Under the pieces are notes generated by a model that had not been told where the DNA came from, ran no database searches, and was given only the letters and a program-made list of their open reading frames with translations. 5,915 bases of DNA from an uncultured Flavobacteriales bacterium (GTDB lineage: Bacteria; Bacteroidota; Bacteroidia; Flavobacteriales; Crocinitomicaceae). How positions within the stretch are numbered: position 1 is the first letter of the stretch; the number at the start of each line of letters is the position of its first letter. Location: positions 1 through 5,915 of the forward strand of contig CAMPIU010000201.1 in the NCBI GenBank assembly GCA_946886545.1, written 5' to 3'. Position numbers and translations under genes: made by a program. Positions 1 to 5,719 of this stretch are shown in pieces.

Positions 1-1342
1 AGGCAACCATTTGCTGCCAGTTTTCATTCGTTTTGGAAAGCAGTTCTTCTTTTGTATAAACCCGTTTCACTTCCGTCCATTTGGTGATTTCCGTCTTGAA
101 AAATGAAATAACCTGAGATTCCATCTCGGTTCCAAGAACATCATTCGTCAAATAAACATTGTCGTTCTCAATGGTATTCAGATAGTCCTTTCCGAATTTG
201 GCAGTACAGGCGATTCGCAGGCTATCCATTTTATTTTTCAGGAATAAATATCCTCCCGGTAATTGATGATCCTTTAAAAATTGTGGAACGGGAACTACCG
301 CATGATCTGCAGTTAAAAAGACTACATATTGTCCTTTGCCGATTTCCTTATCCAATGTTTGTAACAAACGCGCCAACTCTTGGTCGAGGCGAAAATACAT
401 ATCTTCCATTTCAAGGGAATACGGTCCAAAAGCATGGCCTGCAATATCCGGGGTGGAATAACTGATTGTCAGGAAATCCGTTGTTGCATGTTTTCCCAAT
501 TGTTCTTCCGAGAGAGCCCGGATTGCGAAATCTGTCAAAAACGTATTTGCAGCAGGCATGATCGTGAACAAATTGAATTGATCGGCTGGAGAAGACTTAC
601 TGAAATCATAAGGAAAAACGGGGCTTGTCTTTCCACCTACCAATCCTTCATAAGGTGAATTATCCTGGTTAAGATAAGTATAGCAAGTCGAATCTTTCAT
701 CAAATTCCATGGTTGATTCACATATTTTGAAACCAGTTTCTGATCATTGAAGCGGCTTACCCAGTTTGGCAATTCTTTTCTGTAAAATGTCGAAGTAATA
801 AAATTTCCAGTAGCATAATCGTACCAGTATGAGCCATCGGATAAATGTCCTGCCGGTAAAATTGCGCTTCGATCCTTAATTGAAACTCCGATTACTCTAG
901 AGCCGGGATAAGTCAGTTTCAATTGATCGGTTATGGTATTCGAACGCAAGAAAGCCGGTGAGCATTTTCCAAAGGTGCTATTTGAGCCGACAGTTGAAAC
1001 GGTAGTATCTTCCACACAATTCACTTCTCTTCCGAAGGGTCTGTAATGCCATTCATTCGCAACAATTCCGTGATCACTTGGAGTTGTACCGGTATAAATC
1101 GAAGCATGTCCGGGTCCGGTATAAGTCGGAACATAATTGTAAGTCACATTTCTAAAATGAGTTCCTTTATCCATCAGGCGTTTGAAGCCATCTTTCCCGA
1201 ACTGCGGATAAAAACGGTATAAGTAATCGTAACACATTTGATCCACCACAATTCCAACAACTACTTTCGGAGCGTTCTTTTGAGAAAAGGTTTGATTGGA
1301 AATTCCAAAACAAAACAATAGCAATAAGGACAGTAATTTCAT
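1..1342 (-). CDS. pafA: PafA-family secreted alkaline phosphatase (3' end cut by window edge)
   Basis: Phosphate-monoester hydrolase of the alkaline phosphatase superfamily, Zn-dependent, expected in the periplasm or outside the cell, where it releases phosphate from organic esters. The first 447 codons are visible; the known Elizabethkingia enzyme has about 546 residues, so the C-terminus with the last metal-binding His is missing. Residues 1-21 form a Sec signal peptide (MKLLSLLLLFCFG core, no lipobox). Active-site residues keep the spacing of the Elizabethkingia enzyme: Asp34 (GIVVDQM), nucleophile Thr75 in TYTGPGHASIYTGTTP, Asn96 (GIVANEW), Lys156 and Arg158 (SIKDRSAILPAGH), Asp299 and His303 (STPDIAGHAFGP), Asp346-His347 (TADHA). 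The Lys/Arg pair points to a monoesterase of the PafA type. The start is fixed: an in-frame TGA lies two codons upstream (1346-1348). No neighbour on this strand is visible. A related nucleotide pyrophosphatase or phosphodiesterase is less likely. Confidence 0.93.
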   Translation of the reverse strand, partial: MKLLSLLLLFCFGISNQTFSQKNAPKVVVGIVVDQMCYDYLYRFYPQFGKDGFKRLMDKGTHFRNVTYNYVPTYTGPGHASIYTGTTPSDHGIVANEWHYRPFGREVNCVEDTTVSTVGSNSTFGKCSPAFLRSNTITDQLKLTYPGSRVIGVSIKDRSAILPAGHLSDGSYWYDYATGNFITSTFYRKELPNWVSRFNDQKLVSKYVNQPWNLMKDSTCYTYLNQDNSPYEGLVGGKTSPVFPYDFSKSSPADQFNLFTIMPAANTFLTDFAIRALSEEQLGKHATTDFLTISYSTPDIAGHAFGPYSLEMEDMYFRLDQELARLLQTLDKEIGKGQYVVFLTADHAVVPVPQFLKDHQLPGGYLFLKNKMDSLRIACTAKFGKDYLNTIENDNVYLTNDVLGTEMESQVISFFKTEITKWTEVKRVYTKEELLSKTNENWQQMVA

Positions 1343-1346
1343 AATT

Positions 1347-1377
1347 CAATATTATTTATGTTAGACGCCTAAACAAA
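1347..1377 (-). promoter_or_regulatory. Possible Bacteroidota-type promoter of the alkaline phosphatase gene
   Basis: On the minus strand TTTG (1377-1374) is followed after exactly 19 bases by TAATATTG (1354-1347). This is one mismatch from the TTTG / TAnnTTTG pair known for Bacteroidota primary sigma factor promoters. The box ends only 4 bases before the ATG, so transcription would begin at or within a few bases of the start codon, which means a leaderless or near-leaderless message. This rests on a motif match in AT-rich DNA and may be chance. Confidence 0.25.
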
Positions 1378-1388
1378 AGAATATTTCC

Positions 1389-1413
1389 CGCAGAAGAACG
1401 CAGAGGACGCAGA
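1389..1413. repeat. CGCAGA short direct repeat cluster (3 copies)
   Basis: CGCAGA occurs three times, at 1389-1394, 1399-1404 and 1408-1413, with repeat starts 10 and then 9 bases apart. The segment is G/C-richer than its AT-rich flanks. From memory, CGCAGAG-type runs recur between genes in many Bacteroidota genomes, which would make this a degraded copy of a dispersed intergenic repeat; I could not test that here. It is too short and irregular for a CRISPR array. Confidence 0.5.
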
Positions 1414-1428
1414 TTTAATTTTGCATCC

Positions 1429-1440
1429 CTATCCGGATAG
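1429..1440. promoter_or_regulatory. Perfect 12-bp palindrome CTATCCGGATAG
   Basis: CTATCCGGATAG is its own reverse complement, with no spacer and no further symmetry in the flanks. It lies 135 bases before the miaE start and about 87 bases upstream of the phosphatase start. A site of this size could bind a dimeric regulator of either gene. It could also be part of the dispersed repeat just to its left. The regulator is unknown. Confidence 0.35.
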
Positions 1441-1564
1441 TCACCGATACGTTTTGATCTGTTAGAAAGTATTCACATTTTAATTATTGCCAGGGCGAAC
1501 ATTATTCTGACAAAACTAGGATTTGAATTCAAGAAATAGCGAAATTTGCAGTAAAATTTCAATT

Positions 1565-2155
1565 ATGTTAGGTTTAAAATTGCCAACCGACCCGCGCTGG
1601 GTGAATATTGTAGAAAAAAACATTGCCGAAATTCTGACAGATCATGCTTTCTGTGAGCAAAAAGCAGCCAGTAATGCAATCTCTATCATTGTTCAATATC
1701 CTCAGTACCCGGATATGGTTAAAGCCATGATTGAAATTTGTCAGGAAGAGATGGAACATTTTGGAATGGTACATGATAAAATACTGGAGCGTGGTTATCA
1801 GTTGGGATTTGAACGCCGTGATCCGTATGTCCACGACTTGCATGACTTTCTCAAAGTTACACATTCCGGGAACCCGAAAAAATCGCACATGGTAAATCAA
1901 TTACTTTTCGCAGCCATGATCGAGGCACGAAGCTGTGAGCGGTTTAAAATTCTATCCGAAGAAATCAATGATGAAGATCTTCGTGGATTTTATCGCAGCT
2001 TAATGGAAAGCGAAGCACGTCATTATACCGTGTTTTTGAATTTCGCACGTAAATACGGTGAGGGAATTGATGTGGATGCCCGATGGAAATTGTTTCTGGA
2101 ATTCGAAGCTTCGTTGATGGATAAATACGGAAAAGGAGAAACCATCCATGGATAA
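1565..2155 (+). CDS. miaE: tRNA-(ms2io6A)-hydroxylase MiaE
   Basis: Oxygen-dependent, non-haem di-iron enzyme that hydroxylates the isopentenyl group of ms2i6A at position 37 of tRNAs reading U-starting codons, giving ms2io6A. It acts in the cytoplasm after MiaA and MiaB, neither of which is in the window. The protein has 196 residues, a single ferritin-like four-helix bundle. Likely iron ligands are Glu31 (FCEQKAASNA), Glu62 and His65 (EEMEH), Glu120 (MIEARSCERF), and Glu150 and His153 (ESEARH), the paired E...ExxH pattern of the family. The ATG at 1565 is preferred because MLGLKLPTDPRW is the usual family N-terminus. The frame stays open upstream to a TTG at 1523, but those 14 extra residues look like leader translation. 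No clear ribosome site is present, as is common in this phylum. It stands alone: divergent from the phosphatase and convergent with the kinase. Confidence 0.93.
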   Translation: MLGLKLPTDPRWVNIVEKNIAEILTDHAFCEQKAASNAISIIVQYPQYPDMVKAMIEICQEEMEHFGMVHDKILERGYQLGFERRDPYVHDLHDFLKVTHSGNPKKSHMVNQLLFAAMIEARSCERFKILSEEINDEDLRGFYRSLMESEARHYTVFLNFARKYGEGIDVDARWKLFLEFEASLMDKYGKGETIHG

Positions 2156-2169
2156 ACACAATTGAAAAT

Positions 2170-2214
2170 GTAAAATTGAAAAGGGAAAGGGAATACAGCT
2201 TTTTTCAATTTTAC
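2170..2214. terminator. Inverted repeat between convergent genes, possible bidirectional terminator
   Basis: A perfect 13-bp inverted repeat, GTAAAATTGAAAA (2170-2182) and TTTTCAATTTTAC (2202-2214), encloses a 19-base purine-rich loop. It sits in the 85-base gap between the ends of miaE and the kinase gene. An outer imperfect pair (AATTGAAAAT 2160-2169 with ATTTTCGATT 2233-2242, 9 of 10) is nested around it. The position suits termination of both transcripts. The stem is almost all A/T and no U-run follows it, so it is not a textbook intrinsic terminator; the structure could also act by protecting the 3' ends. Confidence 0.55.
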
Positions 2215-2240
2215 TCAGGTAAAGCTGACTCAATTTTCGA

Positions 2241-5156
2241 TTAATCCGGAAGTGGAATGCTCACTATTACACAGGTTCCGGGGAATTCCCGGTCTGAATC
2301 ATCAGCACTGCTTATTGAAACGGTAAATGCTTCTTTGTTTTTTCCTTGCAATGACTTCAGACGTTCTTCCGTGATTTGTGTTCCATAAGATTTATGTCCT
2401 GTATCACGCTTATTCTTTTTTGAAGTCACATATCCGATCCCATTATCCTTTATCAACACTTTCAGGAGTCCTTCCTCCTTATAAAATTTCACAAACAACT
2501 CAGCATCACCTGCTCTTTTTGCCAAGCCATGTACAATTGCATTTTCCACATAAGGCTGGATCAACATAGGTGGAATACACGGATGATGTGGTAGCCGCTT
2601 CAAATCACATTCAATTTGAAAAGTAAAGGCATTTTTAAAACGCATATTCTCCAACAAAATATAATTTTTCAGAGTTTCATATTCTTCTTCAATGGTGATG
2701 AAGTTTACTCTTGAATTTGATAATGTTTGCCGGATCAATTTAGCAAAACGAACTAAATACTTCTCCGCATTTTCATTTTCCTCGTATAACAGAAAACTAT
2801 GGATCGAATTCAGGGAATTAAAGATAAAATGTGGATTCATCTGGGCAGAGAGTGCCATTTGTTCCAACTCCATCATCCGGTTCAACATGTAATTTTTCTT
2901 ATTTACCGATTGAATGGAAAGTTTCAGAATAATGTAAAACAAAACCACGAATAACAAAATATAAATCAAAATAAAATACCAGCGCAGGAAAATAATCTTC
3001 TCCACTTCGAAAACACCTAATTTTACGGGCTTTGTCCAATGATTGAGCCCGTCCAGGTAAGAAATTTCGAGTACATAAATTCCACTCGAAGGATTATTCA
3101 GGACGATTTCTCCTTTATCTGACCAATTCCAGGTTTCGTTTTCTCCAAACCGGTAACGATAGTTATTCCGACGGTCCAATCTTTTGTTCGAAAGAAAAAT
3201 TTTGATCAGGTCTGTTTTTGCAGGATAAACTGCATCCAGATCCAGCTCCTTGTTTTTTGAAAAAGCATGAACAGACAATATGTAAATCGGATGCTCATGT
3301 TGTGTTTTCTTCACTTTCCGGGTATTTATTCGCTGTACACCGAATTTCGTCGCCAGATAAAGTATATCATCATACGCATACATATCCATAATTTCTGCAC
3401 AGGATAACTGGTCCCGATTTAGAAAGAATCGTACTACTGCTTTTCCGGCTTTCTTTTCCAGCAGGAATATTCCTTTTTTGTTTGCCACCCATAACCGGTC
3501 CTTTTCATCAAAAAAAACTCGTAAGATTTGTTTTCCCAAATTGAGATCAGGAGCAAAGCGAGAAGCCCTGTTAGTTTCCTCATTTATTACAAAAAGCCCC
3601 TCACTGGTCGAATAAGCAACAAGCCCCCAAACAGGATTGTACGTTAAACGATCCAGTCGCTTTAATAAAACAGGCCGATATGCTTTTTGAATTTTCCCAT
3701 CTTTTACAGATAGAACAAACAAGCCATTATTATACAGCATAAAAAGTTTATCCTTCCTGGAGAAATGAAACCAATAATACGCTCCTATTAAACCCGAACT
3801 AACCAAATCCCTATAACTATACCTGGTCACTGACCTTTTGCCTATTTGGACAAGATCCCGGGTAGATCTATCCGTTCCGAGAATAGAAGTGTCTGTTTTG
3901 TAGGATGGTATTATCGCATATCTGTCATCCACATCTTTCCAATCACTCCAATCCACTATTCCTTTATGGAAAACGAAACCGTCATTTACCGGCAACATAT
4001 AGAATAGATCATTTATTTTTCCCTCATCTTTATACAAAAAAGGCGGATAAAGCTGCTGCCATTTACCAACATGATAGGTTAGGATAAGTTTGTCCTTATT
4101 CCCATTTACAAAGCGAATTTCCTCGTTTAGTTTGCTCCCGTTCACAAACAATTGCTGAAAAGCCTCATTATAAAGCGAGTAAATTCCTCTTTCAAGAGTT
4201 GTAAACCACAAAGTCCCATTCTTATCTGAGAATACGGAACTTACAGAATAATTTGGCAAGTAATGCCCAACCAAAACGAGTCCTTTGGTTTTTGGATCAA
4301 AGCGGTATTTTTTCACGCCATTCTTATAGAACCCGATATACAGAAATCGGTCATCGGAATCCAGGCCAATTACTGTCTGACTATCCGAAATTAATCTGAA
4401 GTTCTGCCGGTCATACAAATAAACCTTCGAATCGGCCATTAAAAAATAGTGTTGTTTATGCTTCTTCGCCCGTATTATACCTTTAAAAAGAAGCTCGCTC
4501 AGAAACACCTTCTCTTTTTTCCGTATAAGAAAAATTTTCTGAACATCATTCAGAGTAAGGGTTCGTTGAATCAGCAAATTAGTTCCGAAATCAAGAATGT
4601 AGCCGGCATCCGGCATTCCGTCCATTAAATCGGTCAGTTTCCCGGTCTTGCTAATGGCAATCGTTTTCTTTCCTATAGTACTGTAAATAATAGATCCATC
4701 AGGGTTTACATGAAGTGCCGTATTTCCGGTCTGATTGATCCCTATTGCTTTATCCAGCTCATTATTGAACTGATAAGAAAGCATTTCTCCATTCTTGTAC
4801 ACGCTGAGCCTGCCATTATAACCGATAAACCAAAGTCCCCCGTTGGAATCCTCCACTATACGGAAATTAACATTATCGCACAATCCATTATCTGTAGTGT
4901 AGGTCTTAAAACGAAATCCGTCATAACGCACTACTCCCCGATCTGTCAAAATCCACAACAAGCCCGATCTATCCTGATAGACCTGGTACGTTTCCGAACT
5001 GGGCAGACCATTCTCAATCCCAAAATGATTGTAATTGTATTCCCAGGAAATGTGATTTGACTGCGCAGGTATTTTCGCTATAAATCCAGCAAAAAAAAGC
5101 CCCCATAAAATGTACTTGATCAAAGTGAATGGATAAAGAATACGTTTGAATAGCAA
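2241..5156 (-). CDS. Membrane sensor histidine kinase, Reg_prop propeller plus LytS/YehU-type kinase core
   Basis: Envelope sensor that should autophosphorylate on His and pass the phosphate to a response regulator. The domain order over 971 residues is: signal peptide (about 1-31, hydrophobic core IKYILWGLFFAGFIA); periplasmic beta-propeller with Reg_prop-like blades, clearest at about 50-80, 91-124, 300-331 and 544-569; Y_Y_Y-like domain about 640-715; one membrane helix about 721-746; His_kinase (PF06580-like) with acceptor His776 in AQMNPHFIFNSLNSI; ATPase with N box ENAIVHG (871-877) and DNGIG (904-908). There is no receiver or DNA-binding domain, unlike hybrid two-component systems with similar propellers, so a separate regulator, usually LytTR type, is expected; none lies in the window. 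No in-frame ATG exists near the start: TTG 5156 is taken, 12 bases after AGGAG; TTG 5123 is an alternative that keeps a signal peptide. The signal sensed is unknown. It is divergent from marR. Confidence 0.92.
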   Translation of the reverse strand: MLFKRILYPFTLIKYILWGLFFAGFIAKIPAQSNHISWEYNYNHFGIENGLPSSETYQVYQDRSGLLWILTDRGVVRYDGFRFKTYTTDNGLCDNVNFRIVEDSNGGLWFIGYNGRLSVYKNGEMLSYQFNNELDKAIGINQTGNTALHVNPDGSIIYSTIGKKTIAISKTGKLTDLMDGMPDAGYILDFGTNLLIQRTLTLNDVQKIFLIRKKEKVFLSELLFKGIIRAKKHKQHYFLMADSKVYLYDRQNFRLISDSQTVIGLDSDDRFLYIGFYKNGVKKYRFDPKTKGLVLVGHYLPNYSVSSVFSDKNGTLWFTTLERGIYSLYNEAFQQLFVNGSKLNEEIRFVNGNKDKLILTYHVGKWQQLYPPFLYKDEGKINDLFYMLPVNDGFVFHKGIVDWSDWKDVDDRYAIIPSYKTDTSILGTDRSTRDLVQIGKRSVTRYSYRDLVSSGLIGAYYWFHFSRKDKLFMLYNNGLFVLSVKDGKIQKAYRPVLLKRLDRLTYNPVWGLVAYSTSEGLFVINEETNRASRFAPDLNLGKQILRVFFDEKDRLWVANKKGIFLLEKKAGKAVVRFFLNRDQLSCAEIMDMYAYDDILYLATKFGVQRINTRKVKKTQHEHPIYILSVHAFSKNKELDLDAVYPAKTDLIKIFLSNKRLDRRNNYRYRFGENETWNWSDKGEIVLNNPSSGIYVLEISYLDGLNHWTKPVKLGVFEVEKIIFLRWYFILIYILLFVVLFYIILKLSIQSVNKKNYMLNRMMELEQMALSAQMNPHFIFNSLNSIHSFLLYEENENAEKYLVRFAKLIRQTLSNSRVNFITIEEEYETLKNYILLENMRFKNAFTFQIECDLKRLPHHPCIPPMLIQPYVENAIVHGLAKRAGDAELFVKFYKEEGLLKVLIKDNGIGYVTSKKNKRDTGHKSYGTQITEERLKSLQGKNKEAFTVSISSADDSDREFPGTCVIVSIPLPD

Positions 5157-5168
5157 ATGTAACAGAAT

Positions 5169-5173
5169 CTCCT
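5169..5173 (-). promoter_or_regulatory. AGGAG Shine-Dalgarno-like site before the kinase gene
   Basis: The minus strand reads AGGAG at 5173-5169, 12 bases before the TTG at 5156 and only 3 bases before an in-frame CTG at 5165. An in-frame TAG at 5174-5172 limits any upstream extension. The site favours initiation close to here, at TTG 5156 or less likely CTG 5165, rather than at TTG 5123. The 12-base spacing is longer than usual, and Shine-Dalgarno sites matter less in Bacteroidota, so the start remains uncertain. Confidence 0.4.
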
Positions 5174-5191
5174 AATTTTAGTCAAAATTAG
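5172..5191. promoter_or_regulatory. Perfect 20-bp inverted repeat, candidate operator on the kinase side
   Basis: CTAATTTT (5172-5179) and AAAATTAG (5184-5191) are perfect inverted arms around the spacer AGTC. The size suits a dimeric winged-helix regulator such as a MarR protein. It covers the candidate -7 box and start region of the kinase gene, so binding would repress that gene. AT-rich stems of this length can arise by chance, and the binding protein is inferred only. Confidence 0.45.
5183..5190 (-). promoter_or_regulatory. Candidate -7 box for the sensor kinase gene
   Basis: The minus strand reads TAATTTTG at 5190-5183, an exact match to TAnnTTTG. Transcription would start near 5178 and leave a leader of about 20 bases to the TTG at 5156, with AGGAG inside it. 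A second exact match, TAGTTTTG, lies 16 bases further upstream (5206-5199). Neither has a TTTG at the usual upstream spacing, so the -33 element is poor or replaced by an activator. The box overlaps the perfect inverted repeat at 5172-5191. Confidence 0.4.
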
Positions 5192-5239
5192 TTAAAACCA
5201 AAACTAGTTAACCCCTTTAATAGTTAGCTTTGTTAACTA
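5189..5239. repeat. TAGTTA repeats: three direct copies at 16-bp spacing plus one inverted copy
   Basis: TAGTTA occurs at 5189-5194, 5205-5210 and 5221-5226, each start exactly 16 bases after the last; TAACTA at 5234-5239 is the inverted copy. The first two units are longer repeats: 5183-5198 and 5199-5214 share 13 of 16 bases (CAAAA-n-TAGTTAA). A weak fourth direct copy (TAATTT, 5173) keeps the same phase. This looks like an array of regulator sites across the promoters of the divergent kinase and marR genes. Confidence 0.6.
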
Positions 5240-5243
5240 TTAA
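5217..5243 (+). promoter_or_regulatory. marR promoter with overlapping inverted-repeat operator
   Basis: TTAATAGTTA (5217-5226) and TAACTATTAA (5234-5243) are perfect 10-bp inverted arms around GCTTTGT. The exact TAnnTTTG box TAGCTTTG (5225-5232) lies across the spacer, so a protein on the palindrome would cover the promoter. Transcription would begin around 5237-5240, giving a leader of about 10-13 bases. No TTTG lies at -33. MarR repressors commonly bind palindromes in their own promoters, so autorepression of marR and the efflux genes is the simplest reading. Confidence 0.55.
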
Positions 5244-5249
5244 TAAGAG

Positions 5250-5714
5250 ATGACCATACAAGAATGGCCCTTGGGCCGCTTTTTCAGTTTTTTAACGAAA
5301 CAATACATCGGGAAACTAGCTCAACGGATGGAACACACTCCGGTGGAGCGTTATTATTTTCCTTTGTACTTAATCGGAAAGAACAACGGGCTTGCCTGTC
5401 AGCAGGAATTGGCCAATCAATTGCTAACGGACAAAGTTTCCCTTGTCCGCATCCTGGATGCCTTAGAATCAGACGGCTTTATTGAACGCAAAACAAATCC
5501 ATGCGACCGAAGACAGCATTTGCTCAGTATCACTCCAAAAGCAGAACCCTGGATTCTTGAAATCGAAAAAGGGATCAAAGAAACAAATGATTATTTCTTT
5601 AGCTTATTGGACCCAGCTTTACACGCTAACTTTGAATTAATACTCACTGAACTCATTACAAAAACGCAGGAAATTCCGGCAGATCAATTTGAAATTTTCT
5701 ATAATAAAAAGTAA
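5250..5714 (+). CDS. MarR-family transcriptional regulator
   Basis: Cytoplasmic, probably dimeric, winged-helix DNA-binding protein of 154 residues, a usual length for the family. The N-terminal helix (1-28) and the C-terminal helices (98-145) would form the dimer interface. The helix-turn-helix spans about 49-75 (ACQQELANQLLTDKVSLVRI), and the wing carries the family signature Asp86-Arg87-Arg88 in ERKTNPCDRRQHLLSITPKA. MarR proteins are usually repressors released by a small ligand, often a phenolic compound or drug, or by oxidation. Cys50 and Cys85 are present, but nothing shows that they sense redox state. The ATG at 5250 follows the promoter and inverted repeat directly. An efflux adaptor gene begins 5 bases after the stop, so it most likely controls that pump and itself; control of the divergent kinase is possible. 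The ligand is unknown. Confidence 0.92.
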   Translation: MTIQEWPLGRFFSFLTKQYIGKLAQRMEHTPVERYYFPLYLIGKNNGLACQQELANQLLTDKVSLVRILDALESDGFIERKTNPCDRRQHLLSITPKAEPWILEIEKGIKETNDYFFSLLDPALHANFELILTELITKTQEIPADQFEIFYNKK

Positions 5715-5719
5715 AACCT

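Larger units (their letters stand above)
1343..1564. other. Divergent intergenic region between the phosphatase and miaE genes
   Basis: This 222-base gap separates two divergent genes and contains no convincing gene. It holds a CGCAGA repeat cluster (1389-1413), an exact TAnnTTTG box on the plus strand (TAATTTTG, 1416-1423) and a perfect 12-bp palindrome (1429-1440). The TAATTTTG box has no TTTG partner about 19 bases upstream, so it is only a weak candidate for the miaE promoter, and it would give a leader of roughly 130-140 bases. A GAAATTTG (1541-1548) nearer to miaE misses the consensus by one base and has a TTTG only 15 bases upstream, so neither can be chosen. I see no tRNA or recognisable riboswitch. 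Confidence 0.6.

Noticed and set aside
283..658. Two overlapping plus-strand open frames of 60 and 92 codons
   Set aside because: Both lie antisense to the phosphatase frame, whose conserved active-site motifs show that the minus strand is the coding one. Their translations have no recognisable domain.
1167..1349. 60-codon minus-strand frame overlapping the phosphatase start
   Set aside because: It runs in another frame over the signal peptide and first active-site motif of the phosphatase, and gives no family resemblance.
1389..1413. CRISPR-like array
   Set aside because: The repeats are only 6 bases, with 3-4 base gaps and no unique spacers, and no cas gene is visible.
1523..1564. 14-codon upstream extension of miaE from a TTG
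   Set aside because: The family N-terminus begins at the ATG at 1565. The extension (NSRNSEICSKISI) is polar, is not a feature of the family as I know it, and would need a rarer start codon with no ribosome site.
1574..2233. Minus-strand open frames opposite miaE
   Set aside because: They are antisense shadows of a well-conserved di-iron enzyme, and their translations show no domain.
4710..5060. 116-codon plus-strand frame inside the kinase gene
   Set aside because: It is antisense to the first propeller blades, which carry clear Reg_prop motifs on the minus strand. It has no domain or promoter of its own.
5183..5239. Plasmid- or phage-type replication iterons
   Set aside because: The repeats lie in a divergent promoter with no replication gene nearby, so regulator sites explain them better.
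5264..5485. 73-codon plus-strand frame inside marR
   Set aside because: It overlaps marR in a different frame; the MarR frame has the helix-turn-helix and the DRR wing signature.
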